Of a DNA stretch of 64,000 nucleotides, positions 47,041 through 59,762 are shown piece by piece. The position numbers were made by a program, and so were the translations under genes. Within the stretch, counting starts at the first letter, position 1; each line of letters starts with the position of its first letter. Source of the stretch: Lineus longissimus (lineage: Eukaryota > Nemertea > Pilidiophora > Heteronemertea > Lineidae); the NCBI RefSeq assembly GCF_910592395.1, contig NC_088323.1:12883501-12947500 (forward strand). The letters are read 5' to 3'. The notes beneath the pieces were generated by a model, which saw only the letters and a program-made list of their open reading frames with translations, was not told the origin of the DNA and ran no database searches.

Positions 47041-48552
47041 TCGCCACGGCCGGCCGCCAGTCCATAAAACAAGTATGTGTAACCTTATGTGTACTGGAGT
47101 TTTAAGTCATGGCTTGTATGTGCTAGAGACATGAGAGATGTGTGCTAGCTTGATCGACTCCAGCTTGCGTTTGGCCTACTTTTGCAATGATAACTCCCCA
47201 TGTAACCACGATCCTCGGATGACCAGGCCGTGTATTGGTCAGTGCCAAAACAAACTTCTTCAAATTCGTCTAGATTGTTGTGACACTGAAAATAAAGATA
47301 AATGGACAGTTTTGAACCTACCGTCCAATTTCTTGCTCAATTGTGTAGAGGCTAGTGATTGGCTCATCTCGTATACACCGATTTAACCGCTCCACCATCA
47401 TCCCGTTCATGTCCGTACGGTTCGCAAAAGTATCACTCCCAGAACGATGCATGACGAATATTTAAATTTTGTTTCTTCTTGATCACAGTTACACTTAGTA
47501 TACAGGCTCGTAGGCCAGAGATACTTTTCGTTGAAGCACACACACAATATGATTGGGATGAGAGATATCCAAGATATTGAGGAAGTCTTCGTGTCTTCGA
47601 TCCGCCTCCAATTTCACCAAGTCCGACAATGACTAACTACTACTTGGCCTACCAAGAGTAAGACTAAGAGAAGACTAGGAGTAAGAGACAAAATGCAATA
47701 TCCTTAGGCCTACACACTACTCAGTAACAGAGAAGTACTTCCAAGTCATGTTTAGAGTACACAAAACAGTGCGAGGCCAAGTATGAAGGATGTGGGATAC
47801 ATTCATCAGTCAGATCAGCACCAATGCGCTGCACACACTGCCATGCACTATGCACTGCATCTCCAAGCACAATGAAAATTTGTTCAAAACTTTTTCTCCG
47901 AGCACAACAAGCTATCCTGGACGGCTATTCAGCTCACAAATTACACAAAATTAGAGTTTTGTCACAGTCATTAGTCCACACATATATCCTCTACATGAAG
48001 CTACTACATGTAGGCCCTGTCAGATTATAGCTGTAGAATATTTTTGCAAAGCCGGAGATCGACGATTGTATGAAGTGTACTGTGTGTATGTGTACTTCCT
48101 CAATGCAAAGAACATCAATGAAGTGGCAGTTTCAAGATGCCCACATGTTGCAGGTGAGCGTGGATTCGGAATTAAGCGCACTAAAATAAAATTCTATACT
48201 CATTATCGTAATTAGAGTCCAAACCTTTAACAAAGCATGGACATTTTTGAGTTGATTTGACCGATTTATAACTTTTATTCGTGTGCTAATGAGATGGTAC
48301 ACTTGAAACTATTTAAAGCGCTCTTACGTCATTTTCAGATTAGCCAATCACAGGTGGCCAATCTATTTTGATTTCCCCAAAAAGGTAAATAAACAAACCC
48401 ACATGTTATTGAAATGGCCAGGTGCCAATGTGCTCACCTGTGGTCAATAGGCCTCGTGCTTGACCTGGGGTTAAATAATTTATTCAAATGTAGGATAAAT
48501 TATTTAAATATACGAATAAAAAGGATAAATTTGTCAGCATACTGAAAGGAGC
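47041..48552. other. No gene recognised
   Basis: Open frames at 47138 and 47824 have no known motif. At 48413-48440 'atggccaggtgccaatgtgctcacc' is the start of a family-W-type element without its body. Confidence 0.4.
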
Positions 48553-48579
48553 ATGATGATGATGATGATGATGATGATC
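48553..48579. repeat. (GAT)n microsatellite
   Basis: Nine GAT units in a row. Confidence 0.95.
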
Positions 48580-48870
48580 CGAATCCAAAAATGGGATTGA
48601 GGTAGATTATGTAATTGAGGTTGAACCTTATCTTTCTTCATTCTCACAGATAGTTGTGACATTGACTCCAGCAGAGCCTGGTTGACCTAAACTCTGGACA
48701 CAGTGGACCGGCCATGTTCCTCACCATAAGGAGACCAAATTAGGATGACACGATGGGCTGCCCAGGAGTCCAGGTTGACCTGGCACGATCGCCAAGAAAA
48801 GGCGACTTGACGATATCAGAAGATAACCTCATCAAAACCCCCACTGACGACATCTAACAACCATTGCCAT

Positions 48871-49053
48871 TTGTGACCTGCTCTAGCAAAACCAGGCGCA
48901 TGTCGCACATAAGATGAGCCAAGATGACACCAGGAGACAATAGACGACATTGATGTCCACAAAAGGCAGACAATAGTGAAATGAACAAACAGTCTGTCTC
49001 AACCTGCCAAGCTCTGAGCCACATGCGACTGGTTTTGCTGGAACGGGTCACAT
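48871..49053. repeat. Palindromic repeat, family F copy 2
   Basis: TGTGACCTGCTCTAGCAAAA at the left and 'ttttgctggaacgggtcaca' at the right; same interior as 13737-13934. Confidence 0.86.
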
Positions 49054-49130
49054 TTATGCCTCAGAAAATGTCTTGAACACAGTCAAGTTATGATTGGCTG
49101 ACATTATTCAGGCAAGACTGATGGTTGTGA

Positions 49131-49256
49131 CAATGGGTGATATGAATAAAGACTAGTAAATGATTTTACTTCAGTTTTGTACAGAAAGGCCTAGTGTAAA
49201 TGTACATGGGGTTTTCAGTAAAAGCAATTGCTGGTCTTTATTCATATCACCCATTG
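49131..49256. repeat. 126-bp palindromic element, family C copy 2
   Basis: Same terminal 20 bp as 10750-10875, but the asymmetric centre is the reverse complement. Confidence 0.9.
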
Positions 49257-49675
49257 TCTCCAGTAAAGCTTGTTTTGAGGAACTCCGGTGAACGTCTCGA
49301 ATGCAATGGTGGCTGAACAGAATAACTAGATGAGACCAGATATTTCTGATGTTTTATATCATATCTTATGTATTGAAGAATTTACACATAGAATTACAAG
49401 AAGAGCAGTTTAACTCTTTGAGGACACACTGGTTAAACATACAATGACAAATATGCGTAAAGCCAGTCAATATGGCTTGCTTTTGATTCTATTGATCATG
49501 ATATTAGTTCTTGATTTTAACAAGGCTGGTTAAACCGTGTCAATTTCCATAGCAATAGTGATAATGTATAAACATTGATGAGGGTCAACAGCAATTAACC
49601 TGAAATAAACATTGTAAAGTGAGTGTCTTAGGAAGAAATCACAACCGGCACCATCTAGAAGCCAATCAGTTTCAA

Positions 49676-49830
49676 CTATAGATTCATGCAATTGATTGGG
49701 AACAACGTTTACTTAGTGTTGGCCGTCATCACGTCACCATGCATTGCAGCTCTGATAGTTTTATATGACTGTGACGTGACGTGACGCGACGTCTTTGTAA
49801 ACGTTATTCCCAATCAAGCGCATGAATCTT
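49676..49830. repeat. Foldback MITE, family E copy 1
   Basis: Arms ATAGATTCATGCAATTGATT / inverse, with GGGAACAACGTTTAC and 'gtgacgtgacg' inside. Second copy at 50821-50972. Confidence 0.88.
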
Positions 49831-50302
49831 CAATGCCCAAAAATGAATACTGAGGAAATAGAAGACGAAAGCAAAGATACACTACACTGATGAATCCTAT
49901 CAGACCAGTCTTATGATTCTTTATAACATTCGATTGCAATGTATCACTGCTTTTCATGTACAATACACAGTGCCTTGTTTTCAGTGCAGCAATTTCGCTA
50001 TATAGACGTTGCAATCGACTTGCACGTCAGTATAATGGATTTCAACAGAATGGAAATTGAGGAGTTCTCAGTATGTTCTGCGAGGACAACTCATCAAATC
50101 TTAGATGTGATAGAATTGAAATTAATACTGGACTATTGGGTTTCTGTACTAAAAATTGAAAAATTCCAGGGTAACTTAAATTCTGACTCAAAACTTCGAC
50201 CAAATTGCCACTAATTCGGGCCTATATTTCAGCTCCACCCTCCAGTTCCAGACTTCAGCACAAAGACTCACCAGTGCAGTATTAATTCCTTTTATACCCC
50301 AA

Positions 50303-50580
50303 GGATAATAATAATAATAATAATGAGTCTTTTATATAGCGCAATTCCGTGACACTATAGTTCTGGCTCAAAGCACTTTGGGATATCATATTATTACCCC
50401 GGTCTCCACAGAAATCAATCAGGGGTGTCAAGGAGCAACCAGAAGGCGCTCACTTGAACTCGACCAGTAGGGGAACTAAGCAGTGACTCGGCCGGGAGTC
50501 GAACCCACGACCTCCTGATCATGAGGCCGACTCTCTTCCACTGCGCTACGCTGTCCACTGCGCTACGCTGGATGCTTACA
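50303..50580 (-). mobile_element. tRNA-derived SINE with a LINE-type tail
   Basis: On the minus strand the head has A box TAGCGCAGTGG (present twice, as a 20-bp duplication) and a perfect B box GGTTCGACTCC. The body leads to a 3' tail AAAGTGCTTTGAGCC...GCGCTATATAAAAGACTC and (ATT)n. The tail matches the 3' end of the LINE copy at 53488-53763. Confidence 0.85.
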
Positions 50581-50820
50581 TTCTGGAAACAAGACAAGGA
50601 CTTAATCCGCGTGATCCACACAACACGTACAGAGACCTCCGTATGGAGATCAGAAATATTTTCAGGCCCGCGCTCCAGTTATGGCAGCAGTTCAATATAG
50701 TACAAATCCGCCTGCAACTAAAGGATGCTAACTCAACAGCGGCTTCTTTTTTGAGATGTTTGGACAAGGGGAAACTTTTACAGCGGGAATTCAGTAACCT
50801 TCATTGGAATTCTTCCTATA

Positions 50821-50972
50821 CAACTATAGATTCATGCACTTGATTGGGAACAACGTTTACATGACGTAGTGTTGGCCGTCGTCACGTCACCATGCATTTT
50901 ATATTACTGTAACGTGACGAGACGCGACGTTTTCGTAAACGTTGGTCCCAATCAAGTGCATGGATCTATAGT
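50821..50972. repeat. Foldback MITE, family E copy 2
   Basis: Matches 49676-49830 in both arms (ATAGATTCATGCACTTGATT); the centre is shorter. Confidence 0.88.
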
Positions 50973-52880
50973 CTTATCTTTTATCTACATTATTACATTA
51001 TAATGAGGTAGAACATTTAATCCATTTCTGCTGAACGAAGGAAGTTTTATTGCCTTAAAGGCGTAGCATGCTAAATGTGTGCATTATTACCACGTTCTGC
51101 CTTTAGATCATACCATCACTTTCATCATGATTGAACTTTGAAATAGAAGAAATCTGTTTGCACCAACTCTTCCTACATGTAAGTCACCAGCTCAACATTC
51201 CTTACTTCAAGACTCCACACGCATATCATTTGCGGAACTATGGGAGCCATCATGCATAATGTGTTGAAAAAGTGCAATTTTGCGCTTGCTACTTTTTCTG
51301 ACGAGGTCAGACTGGCAAATTAAAACACCTGGGAAAAATTTTATGGGTTAACAGTATGTATCACAGTATGGTCCAGTAAAGTCAAAACTGACTGCAAATA
51401 AAGGGTCATCCTAGACGGTTTCCACCAGCTTTCACCGGGTTGAAAAGCAAGTTTCAAGTCATCAAAATAAAATCTAATGGTCATAAGCAGGACATCTTTT
51501 AAATTTTCTGAATGTTTGACCTCTTGAATCCCGTTGACCGAACAGTCGGTCATTTTGAAATAACGTTTTTTCCCAACAACCGACAGGTCGGTCTCAGTGA
51601 TATTTTTATTCCCTTGAGCTGGGAAGCTATTTTATTGCTGGTTTTAGCATGTTTGATGTACAGTAGGGTCAGTTAGAGCATGCCTGGGTAGATGGCGCCT
51701 CGGTACCGGACTTTGGCGGTTGTATGCGGGCGCTATACATCGTGAAAGTCACACCCAATTTCGCAACCACGTAACCACACTGGGATCCCGGGACTTTCAA
51801 GTTTGGGGATTCAAGCGGTTAATGACATTTGTGTGCTAAATTAGCGAGTTGATGTCTAATTGTACCAGCGTCCACCACCCAGTCGGCGGAAATGATAGGG
51901 CTTCTCAATACAACAGGAGCCTTGTGATTTTAGACAACAACTCCTTTATCTTACACCCAAATGTCATGAAATTTTAGTAAATGTGTTTTAAGTGTAATTA
52001 ATTCCTGTATGGCTACTAAATTTCGTTTTGATGACTTTATACTTGACTCTAAACCTGGTGGGCACTCTGGTGGACGCTGTTTAGGATGACCGCAAATGAA
52101 TTATCAAAACGTTGTCGATTCTGGCATGGTTTTGGCATGAATTGGTAACACGAATATTTTCCACATCTCAGAAGAGTCAGGCGACAGCAAGATAAATCAC
52201 AACTGACCAAATTTCTAAACTCAAATATTGCCGCATAATCAGCTGCTCAAGGGGCAAACGTCCTTGCTCAAAAAAAGGTTTTGGCCACGTAGGCTAAATG
52301 ATGTCATCCCACGTAAAATTCAAGAAAGATGTAATCGAGTCGACGATGATTGGGCAGTTGTGGAGATGACAAACCGCCTCTGCAATAGAGGTCACTATGA
52401 CATAATGGGATGTCACACGGTGTCATTTTGTGATGTCACACAATGTAAATTGCAGCCTCCGTGGACCAGTGAGGATTTTTTGCGCTAATGGCAAGCGAAA
52501 CATCGATAAGGCACTAAGTAGCCATTAAAGGGATACACCGTTCGTAATTGCTTGTGGTCAAGTTACATTGAAATCCACTTGTAAACAATGCTGCATGATG
52601 TAGTGGAGTTATTATGAATATGATTTTGTTGATAGTATTTGTAAAAGCAATGCTGAAAATGATATTCAGTAAATGTATGTATTTACGCAATTGAAAGTAT
52701 TCAAATTCAATTATAAATTCAAATTTTTTAAGGAACGGCGTAGGACCTAATATCAGAAGTTTCTTGATTGTTTTAATTGCTCACCGTGACTATGGTTATG
52801 AAAAGCAGTGCCGGTTAAAAGAAACAACCAACGTTTCATTCAACTTTCAAAATTTTTTCGGGTGGTGAAAATAAACCTTC
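50973..52880. other. No gene recognised
   Basis: Short open frames only; 51.3-51.6 kb contains 'gaccgaacagtcggtc' and 'accgacaggtcggtc' inverted motifs. No exon could be supported. Confidence 0.35.
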
Positions 52881-52892
52881 TCATTTCCTGTT

Positions 52893-52995
52893 TATAAGTC
52901 CGGCACAGATCAGTCAACAAGATACGACCGGATGAACATGTGGACAATAGGGCCTGCAAAAAGCTTCCATTCACTGATTCAGAAACTCAGGTAAG
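52893..52995 (+). other. Possible first exon with TATA box and donor (weak)
   Basis: TATAAG at 52893-52898 is followed by an ATG at 52933 that opens MNMWTIGPAKSFHSLIQKL, and then by CAG|GTAAGA at about 52990. The arrangement is that of a short first coding exon on the plus strand, but no downstream exon was found and the peptide matches nothing I know. Confidence 0.2.
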
Positions 52996-53309
52996 ACTTG
53001 ATGATACATCAACTGCTTTGATACCAACTGAGGCGTGGTAAGGATATTTTAATTGAATTGCACGTACGAAGTTCGCTTTAATTACATGATAAACTAATAT
53101 GTTTTTCAATGGAAGATATCTATGACCCCCTTTCGTACAATGGAACAATCCAGCAATGTCAGCAATAGGCAAGTCCACTGCAAACCATGAATTCTTCGTG
53201 AACGTTTCATTTTTGTAATTTTCGTAAACCCACTGTGAAAACACAAACTTTAAAATTGCGAATTTTTCACTTGTAATGCTTTAACCATTCAATTGTGACA
53301 GCAACCACA

Positions 53310-53786
53310 ATATGTGACCCAGCACGGCAAAATGAGTCGCATGTCGCACAGAAGATGAGCCTAAAATGACACCTGGACATGATAGAAAAAATTGATGTAC
53401 TCAGATTAAACATAAGGCAGACAATAGCGAAATGGACAACCAGTCCGTCTCAACCTGTCAAGCTCGGAGCGACATGCGACTCATCTTCTCTCCGTTCATA
53501 CCGTTTCTCGAACTCTGCGCTCTTCATCGGCCATTCTTCTGTCTGTCCCAAAGGCCAATGTCATGTCAGTCGGTGGTAGAGCATTTTCAATTGGAGCCCC
53601 TCAGCTGTGGAACAAACTTCCTTGAACTGTTAGGAACTGCAGCTCTCTGTTATCTTTCAAGGGACAACTGAAACATTTGCTTTTTAAAGAGGCCTATCAA
53701 GCGCTTTGAGCGGCCAGTTAATGGTTGGATACTGCGCTATATAAGACTCGTATTATTATTATTATCTTGCCATGGCGGGTCACATA
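53310..53786. repeat. Palindromic repeat, family F copy 3, interrupted
   Basis: TATGTGACCCAGCACGGCAA at the left and 'catggcgggtcacata' at the right; a LINE fragment sits at 53488-53763. Confidence 0.88.
53488..53763 (+). pseudogene. 5'-truncated LINE insertion (CR1/L2-like 3' end)
   Basis: Encodes PKANVMSVGGRAFSIGAPQL, then WNKLP, a stop, then LSFKGQLKHLLFKEAYQAL and the natural stop, followed by GCGCTATATAAGACTCG and (TTA)n. ATCTT flanks both sides (53483-53487, 53764-53768) as the target duplication. The host is a family F repeat whose other copies show the empty site. Confidence 0.88.
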
Positions 53787-53843
53787 TTGAGTTGCCGCAA
53801 ACTGAAGATTCACCAACTTTTAGCTTTGCTTTTAGGTTCACAG

Positions 53844-54786
53844 CAAGGAGGATACCGCGGTGACGTCACGGCTTTTCCAAGATGGCGCTGCATATTGTAA
53901 ACAAACTCGATCCACGGCCAAGGGAAAATCAAGTCATCAAAAAAGTTAGATTTTTCGCATCAAGTCAGAGTTATTAGTACTTTTCTGCTATGAAATAAGT
54001 CTTCAGACAATAAGCTATCATTTGAATAATGAAAAGTGCTGTTTTGATGGGGAAAAATAGGGTTTTTTAAACCAAATAGCCGGCACCGATCTTCCAAAAT
54101 TAGCGATGGTTTCAAAACAGTCTCCCAGATATGGGGCAATCTCTTCATTATCATAATGGGATTTGGAGGCATGTTTACAGATTTTACAAGTTCGAGACCT
54201 GTAATACCTAAAACTCGCATAGATCCCCATAGATCCCCTCTATTTGTCGAGTTAGCGCCCCTGTAAGATCATGCATTTTCGGACACTAGAACGAAATCTT
54301 CCTGCGGATATCGCGGTTTCGGTGATGATTTAAGGAGAAATTGACTGTTCTTAGAGTTGTATGGGACAGAAATGAGTTCATACTTCATGAATACATGAAT
54401 ATATTATGATATGGGTGGGCTTCTAAGTCAAAACAATAACAAACTCAACTGCATCTCTACTGTATATTGCGTAGTGCATTGCCTAGTGTATTTCGTAGTG
54501 TATTTTAGCTGAGACATTATTTCCGCACTTTGGCCACGCCAAACGTCTTTTTTATTCGTGGAAGTTAATCTGCTCTGTAAATTTTATTTTACACAGGAAG
54601 AATCCATACTAGGTATTGCAATATTTCATGTCTATTGGTGTTTTTGTGTACAGGAGCGCACCAGACAGCGAGACGTGGAGATGCGTTCAGTGCTGGTGCT
54701 GTCAGTAGACTGAATCTGATTGGCCATAGCGATCACTAATATGGGTCGGGATCACGTGATGTGACGTCACCGCGGTATCCTCCTTG
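53844..54786. mobile_element. Mutator-like (MULE) non-autonomous element, 943 bp
   Basis: Perfect 26-bp terminal inverted repeats starting CAAGGAGGATACCGCGGTGA and continuing CGTCAC. A perfect 9-bp target duplication GGTTCACAG stands at 53835-53843 and 54787-54795. A 9-bp duplication is typical of Mutator/MULE transposons. The interior has no transposase frame. The perfect ends suggest a young insertion. Confidence 0.88.
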
Positions 54787-55222
54787 GGTTCACAGTGATG
54801 AAATTTTGGCAACATTAGCAATGATGATTTGTACAGGGTGTCTCATGAAAATGCATATGTTTGTGTAATCTGAGTAAGCATAAGTAATTTATACAATTTA
54901 TACAGGGTGTCTCGCAATGCTTTAGGACCTCACAAATTTATGATTCCCTTTGCATTCAAAACATACACAGGAAATGATTCTAACATCTAACTTATAATAT
55001 CAATTTTGAGTTTAGCTCAGATAAAAATTAGAAGAATGCTCAATTCACTGTTGAATTTGAACTGATCACATTAGCCGGAAACTGAACTATCAACTGGATA
55101 TATTTGTACACATCTCTGACTTTCCTGGATATCTCAACCAGTATGATTGAAACTAAACTAAGCAGTATCATGATTTCTGACCAGAATTGGCCAATGTTTC
55201 AGAACCAATAATCAAATGAAAC

Positions 55223-56852
55223 GGCCAGGGGCCATTGTGCTCACCGTATACATCTTTTAGTAGGCAGGATCATGCTTAGTTTAGAGGTGAATATGGTGAA
55301 CACAATCAGGCATGAAGACTTTTTTAGATGTGTATTGATGTCAAGTAATAAGACAGGGCAGTATATATAAGTTTATGATCCAACCAATAATTGTCTATGA
55401 CATCAACAAGATCAATATCGTGTGATTGCTAAGAGTCCCTGCAATAAAAAATTCATCGAAAAAAAGTCATTAATAAGCGAGATATTGCATGTCCTACTTT
55501 TTCAGTTTTGACTCCCTGGTGGCCAAATCAAGAATCAGATCAGGCCAAAATTCGGTGTCAGAGATTATCTGATGTAGGGGGTTACATGTACCAACTTTCA
55601 AGTTCATAGCTTCAGCAGTTAAGAAACGTGCCATAGTTACACTCTAATGGCCAATTTACGCCATTTGACCTCTGTGACCTAGAAAAGGAGGTCAAATCCA
55701 AAAATCGTAGGACATGTGGTGTATCCTTGCTAGAAGTCCCTGCCATAAAAATTTTATCGAAAACAATTCACTTAAATAAGCAAGATATTGCACTTCTTCC
55801 TTTTTCCATTATGGCCCCCTGGTGGCCGAATAAAGAATCAGATCAGGCCAAAATTCGGCATCAAAGGTTATCTGATGTAGGGGGTTATATGCACCAAGTT
55901 TCAAGTTCATAGCTTTACTGGTTAAGAAACGTGCCATAGTTTACACTCTAACGGCCAATTTACGCCATATGACCTCTGTGACCTTGAAAAGTAGGTCAAA
56001 TTGAAAACCCGTAAGACATGTGATGTATTCTTCCTAAGAGTACCTACCATAAAAATTTTATCGAAAACAAGTCACTTATAAGCGAGATATCACACTTTTT
56101 AGATATCCACTTTTGGCCCCCTGGTGGCAAAGATGAGAATCAGATCAAACTGAAATTCAGCACCAGAGGCTATGTGATATAGGGGGTTATATGTACCAAG
56201 TTTCAAGTTCATAGCTTTAGTGGTTAAGAAACGTGCCATAGTTTACACTCTAACGGCCAATTTACGCCATATGACCTCTGTGACCTTGAAAAGTAGGTCA
56301 AATTGAAAACCCGTAAGATATGTGATGTATTCCTCCTAAGAGTACCTACCATAAAAATTTTATCGAAAACAAGTCACTTATAAGCGAGATATCACACTTT
56401 TTAGATATCCACTTTTGGCCCCCTGGTGGCAAAGTGGAGAATCAGATCAAACCAAAATTCAGCACCAGAGGCTATGTGATATAGGGGGTTATATGTACCA
56501 AGTTTCAAGTTCATAGCTTTAGTGGTTAAGAAACGTGCCATAGTTTACACTCTAATGGCCAATTTACGCCATATGACCTCTGTGACCTTGAAAACAAGGT
56601 CAAATTAAAAACCCGTATAATATAAAATGTATATTTGCTATGAGTACCTACAACAAAAGTTTTATCGAAAACAAGTCACTAATAAGCGAGATATCACACT
56701 TTTTAGATATCGACATTTGGCCCCCTGGTGGCCAAACAGAGAATCAGATCGGACCGAAAATCAGTGTCAGAGGTCAGCTGACCTAGGGCATTCTGTGTAC
56801 AAAGTTTCAAGTTCATAGCCCTAGCAGTTAAGAAACGTGCCACTGTTAGGAT

Positions 56853-56904
<52 letters not shown>

Positions 56905-56947
56905 ACACAGCGCTATCGTATAGACTCCCCTTACGGTGAGCCAAAAA
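55223..56947. repeat. 300-bp-unit repeat (family W), copy 2, complete
   Basis: Starts GGCCAGGGGCCATTGTGCTC, contains about four to five units of roughly 302 bp, then (GAC)n at 56854-56903, and ends ACGGTGAGCCAAAAAG, whose inverse matches the 'GCTCACCGTA' of the start. Units hold TGACCTCTGTGACCTTGA, AGTAGGTCAAA, 'ggccccctggtggc' and 'gttaagaaacgtgccatag'. Open frames are short and not conserved between units. Confidence 0.92.
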
Positions 56948-57375
56948 GAAACTAAAATGTACAGCCCATGCATCTTCCTCAGTTCATGCAAAAGTTCATG
57001 AAAAAGGTTATCTCTCGACTAATTCACTATTGGCCATTTATTCACTCAAATCTCTGTCTACATCATTCAGAGCTCTGGAGCGCACACGACTGGGAGGATT
57101 TCTTCGTAGTTTTTTATTGATCATGAAAGGTTACAATGTCACATCCATTGTGTATTGAAACTGTCCAATTCCGGTTCATTTCATAACTAAATGCTTACAT
57201 ACAATGAAAATAGGTCATTTCTCAACTTCAGTTACACGATTTAAAATTAAATTTCACTACATCAGACAAAACACATGTTGCTTTTGTCAAGTTGATGATA
57301 AAACACAGAATGAAAAAAATAAAAATAAAACGACTACAAATGCATCAGGCTTTGAACTGTTCAGCTGTATGGATA

Positions 57376-57554
57376 CAGTAGAACCTCTCTATTAGGGACA
57401 CCCTCAGGACTGACAAGCACTGTCCTTAATAAGAGAGGTGTCCTGATAAGAGAGGTCAAATTGAATGGAAACAACCAATTTGGGTCCAAAACTAGTGTCC
57501 TTAAAAGAGGGGGTGTCCTTAATAGAGAGGTATCCGCTAAGGGAGGTTCTACTG
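57376..57554. mobile_element. CAGTAGAACC MITE, copy 10
   Basis: 179 bp, TA on both sides, ends CAGTAGAACCTCTCTATTAG and the inverse of CAGTAGAACCTCCC. Confidence 0.88.
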
Positions 57555-57993
57555 TACATTTTGTAAAAACTTTCTTCTTGAATAAGTTAGACTGGAAGTA
57601 TGAGCTACAGGCTGACCACCAATTTTTTTTTTTGTGACCATGAACTTAAAATGAGATTCTCATAAAAAACTTGCACACAGAGTCAGATTTTGTTTACATA
57701 TAAAAAATTAGACTTAGGCCAACAGCCAAACCCCAAAAAGGGTCATGTTTTAGAATTTGTGATAACATTTTAGGGGTAGAGTAAAAACACTATTATTGTG
57801 ATTACCCACAAATAGTTGATCCTAAACAAGATACTTTGACACTAGTAACCAGAGAATTGTGTCTACTGAGCTTGTTTCAGTTGATAATATGTATTCCAGG
57901 TGGCAGCACTGAATAGAGCAGATTTTGGCCACCTGTGAACCAGTAGGTGAACCGAAATATCTGGTGTTTGTATGGGGATATTTTCATGATTAA

Positions 57994-58328
57994 AGGGAAC
58001 TGGAACCGCCAAGCGATTTATTCAACTTTTCGACTTTCACCGCCCGAGAAAGTCAAACTTCCAACTTCCTATTCGAGTTCAGATTTGTAGCTCCGCCCCC
58101 AGTGCCCGAGCATGCGCAGTTCAATTTGTTATTATTGAGAATCATGTGAGAATCACGTGAGTCATGCGATCTTTCATTCATGAGTTTTCGTAGTAAATTC
58201 CATAGTAGTGACGTCACTCAATGATTGACAGCTAGGCGCCATGTTTCATTCATGCCTCGTTATGATCACCCGATACGCGGGAAATGAAAACGAGGTCATA
58301 CGAACTGGCTTGGCGGTTTCAGTTCCCT
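57994..58328. mobile_element. TTAA-flanked MITE, family G copy 2
   Basis: Ends AGGGAACTGGAACCGCCAAG and, inverted, AGGGAACTGAAACCGCCAAG, with TTAA at 57990-57993 and 58329-58332. The 335-bp interior matches 44740-45083. Confidence 0.9.
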
Positions 58329-58332
58329 TTAA

Positions 58333-59302
58333 AGGAAACCTATCACAAAACGCTTATGAAAATGGGGAGTTTTGAACGGCCCGGTTAAAACCTAAGGCGG
58401 GAATAAGCTTCCATTGATAAATCTTAGCAGTTTCGAGCTCCCCAAAGTAGTTGATTATGTGAGTTGGGCATTTGGGTATAACATGGCATAATGTTGCATA
58501 ACATTACTGACTCCAGTCAATGAACTGCATAAGAGGTAACCACCAATTCCGTTATTTTTGATATGTTCAGCTAGTCTTGATAAAGATTTTGTGCCACGGC
58601 CGGATCACTTTAAAGTCAGTAAATCCGCTTGATGGGCCACTATTTTTGTGGGAACCTTTTTATCATGTGATGTGATCACCCAATTCATTTTTCTAAGTCA
58701 TTTTCACTTTGCCCCATAAATGTAGTCATGAAAGACAGCTGATTTTGCCCACGGCCTATTAAACTATTAGAGACTTTTTGCAAGTTCAAAATTCACGCCT
58801 GTGTTATACGTTTCCCTGTCGATTTTTTGCGTCCGACATTTCACATTCAGCACAATGTTGACAGGTGAAATGGAAATGTTTCTTCAAGTGATGTTTCAAT
58901 AGCATGCCGCGAAGTTACTATTTATAGCTCACAAGATCATTTGCATAAGATATTGATGACGTTTTAGTCACGTGACAGGCGGACATCGACACTTATTTCT
59001 ACGCATTTGAGCTTATTCCAAAGTAAATTATCTTTGACCCTGCATTGTTTTTAGCATGAATGATACCATAGAGTCAGAGAGAGAAATATTCAGAACAATT
59101 ATGTAGTATTTCCAACACTCGGACATGTGCCAGATTGAATCTAACTGCCCAAGTCAGAAAACCTGAATCCATTACGAAACCGCATTTTGTCTGACATTGC
59201 CTGTAATTCAGCGATGGGGAAATAGAGGGCAGCAGCTGCTGTGACGTCATCTTCGCGGAATGCTATTGATACAAACTTGTGTAGGCCTGTTTTGTGTAAG
59301 TA
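58333..59302. other. No gene recognised
   Basis: Nothing with coding character; small 'aaaggaaacctatcac' region next to the TTAA MITE. Confidence 0.4.
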
Positions 59303-59478
59303 CAGTAGAACCTCTCTATCAAGGACACCATCGGGACTGACAAGTGCTGTCCTTAATAGAGAGGTGTCCTGATTAGAGTTCAAATTGAATGGAAAGTACC
59401 AATTTGAGACCAAAACTAGTGTCCTTAATAGAGAGGTTGTCCTTAATAGAGAAGTGTCCGCTAAGGGAGGTTCCACTG
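59303..59478. mobile_element. CAGTAGAACC MITE, copy 11
   Basis: 176 bp with TA flanks; same orientation as copies 1, 2, 4, 7, 9 and 10. Confidence 0.88.
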
Positions 59479-59762
59479 TACATATATCAGGAAGAAAGGG
59501 GCAGCATTTCACCGATGACAAAATATTTGCAAAGCAGTCATAAGCGTAGCCAGTATCTCTAGCGTAAGGTTGTTTTTCAAAAATACAAGGGCCATAAACT
59601 GTCAACTTTGACATCCTGAATGATTTTCTTGGTTTGTTTCAACGACTTTTACCCTGCCTCAGTTTCGGCCAACACTTAAGCTCCACTGTCGCGGTTTTGG
59701 TGAGACGACTGACACCTCCAGTTTAGTATCAATTCCTTAAGCCATGGAATCACCATTCATAG

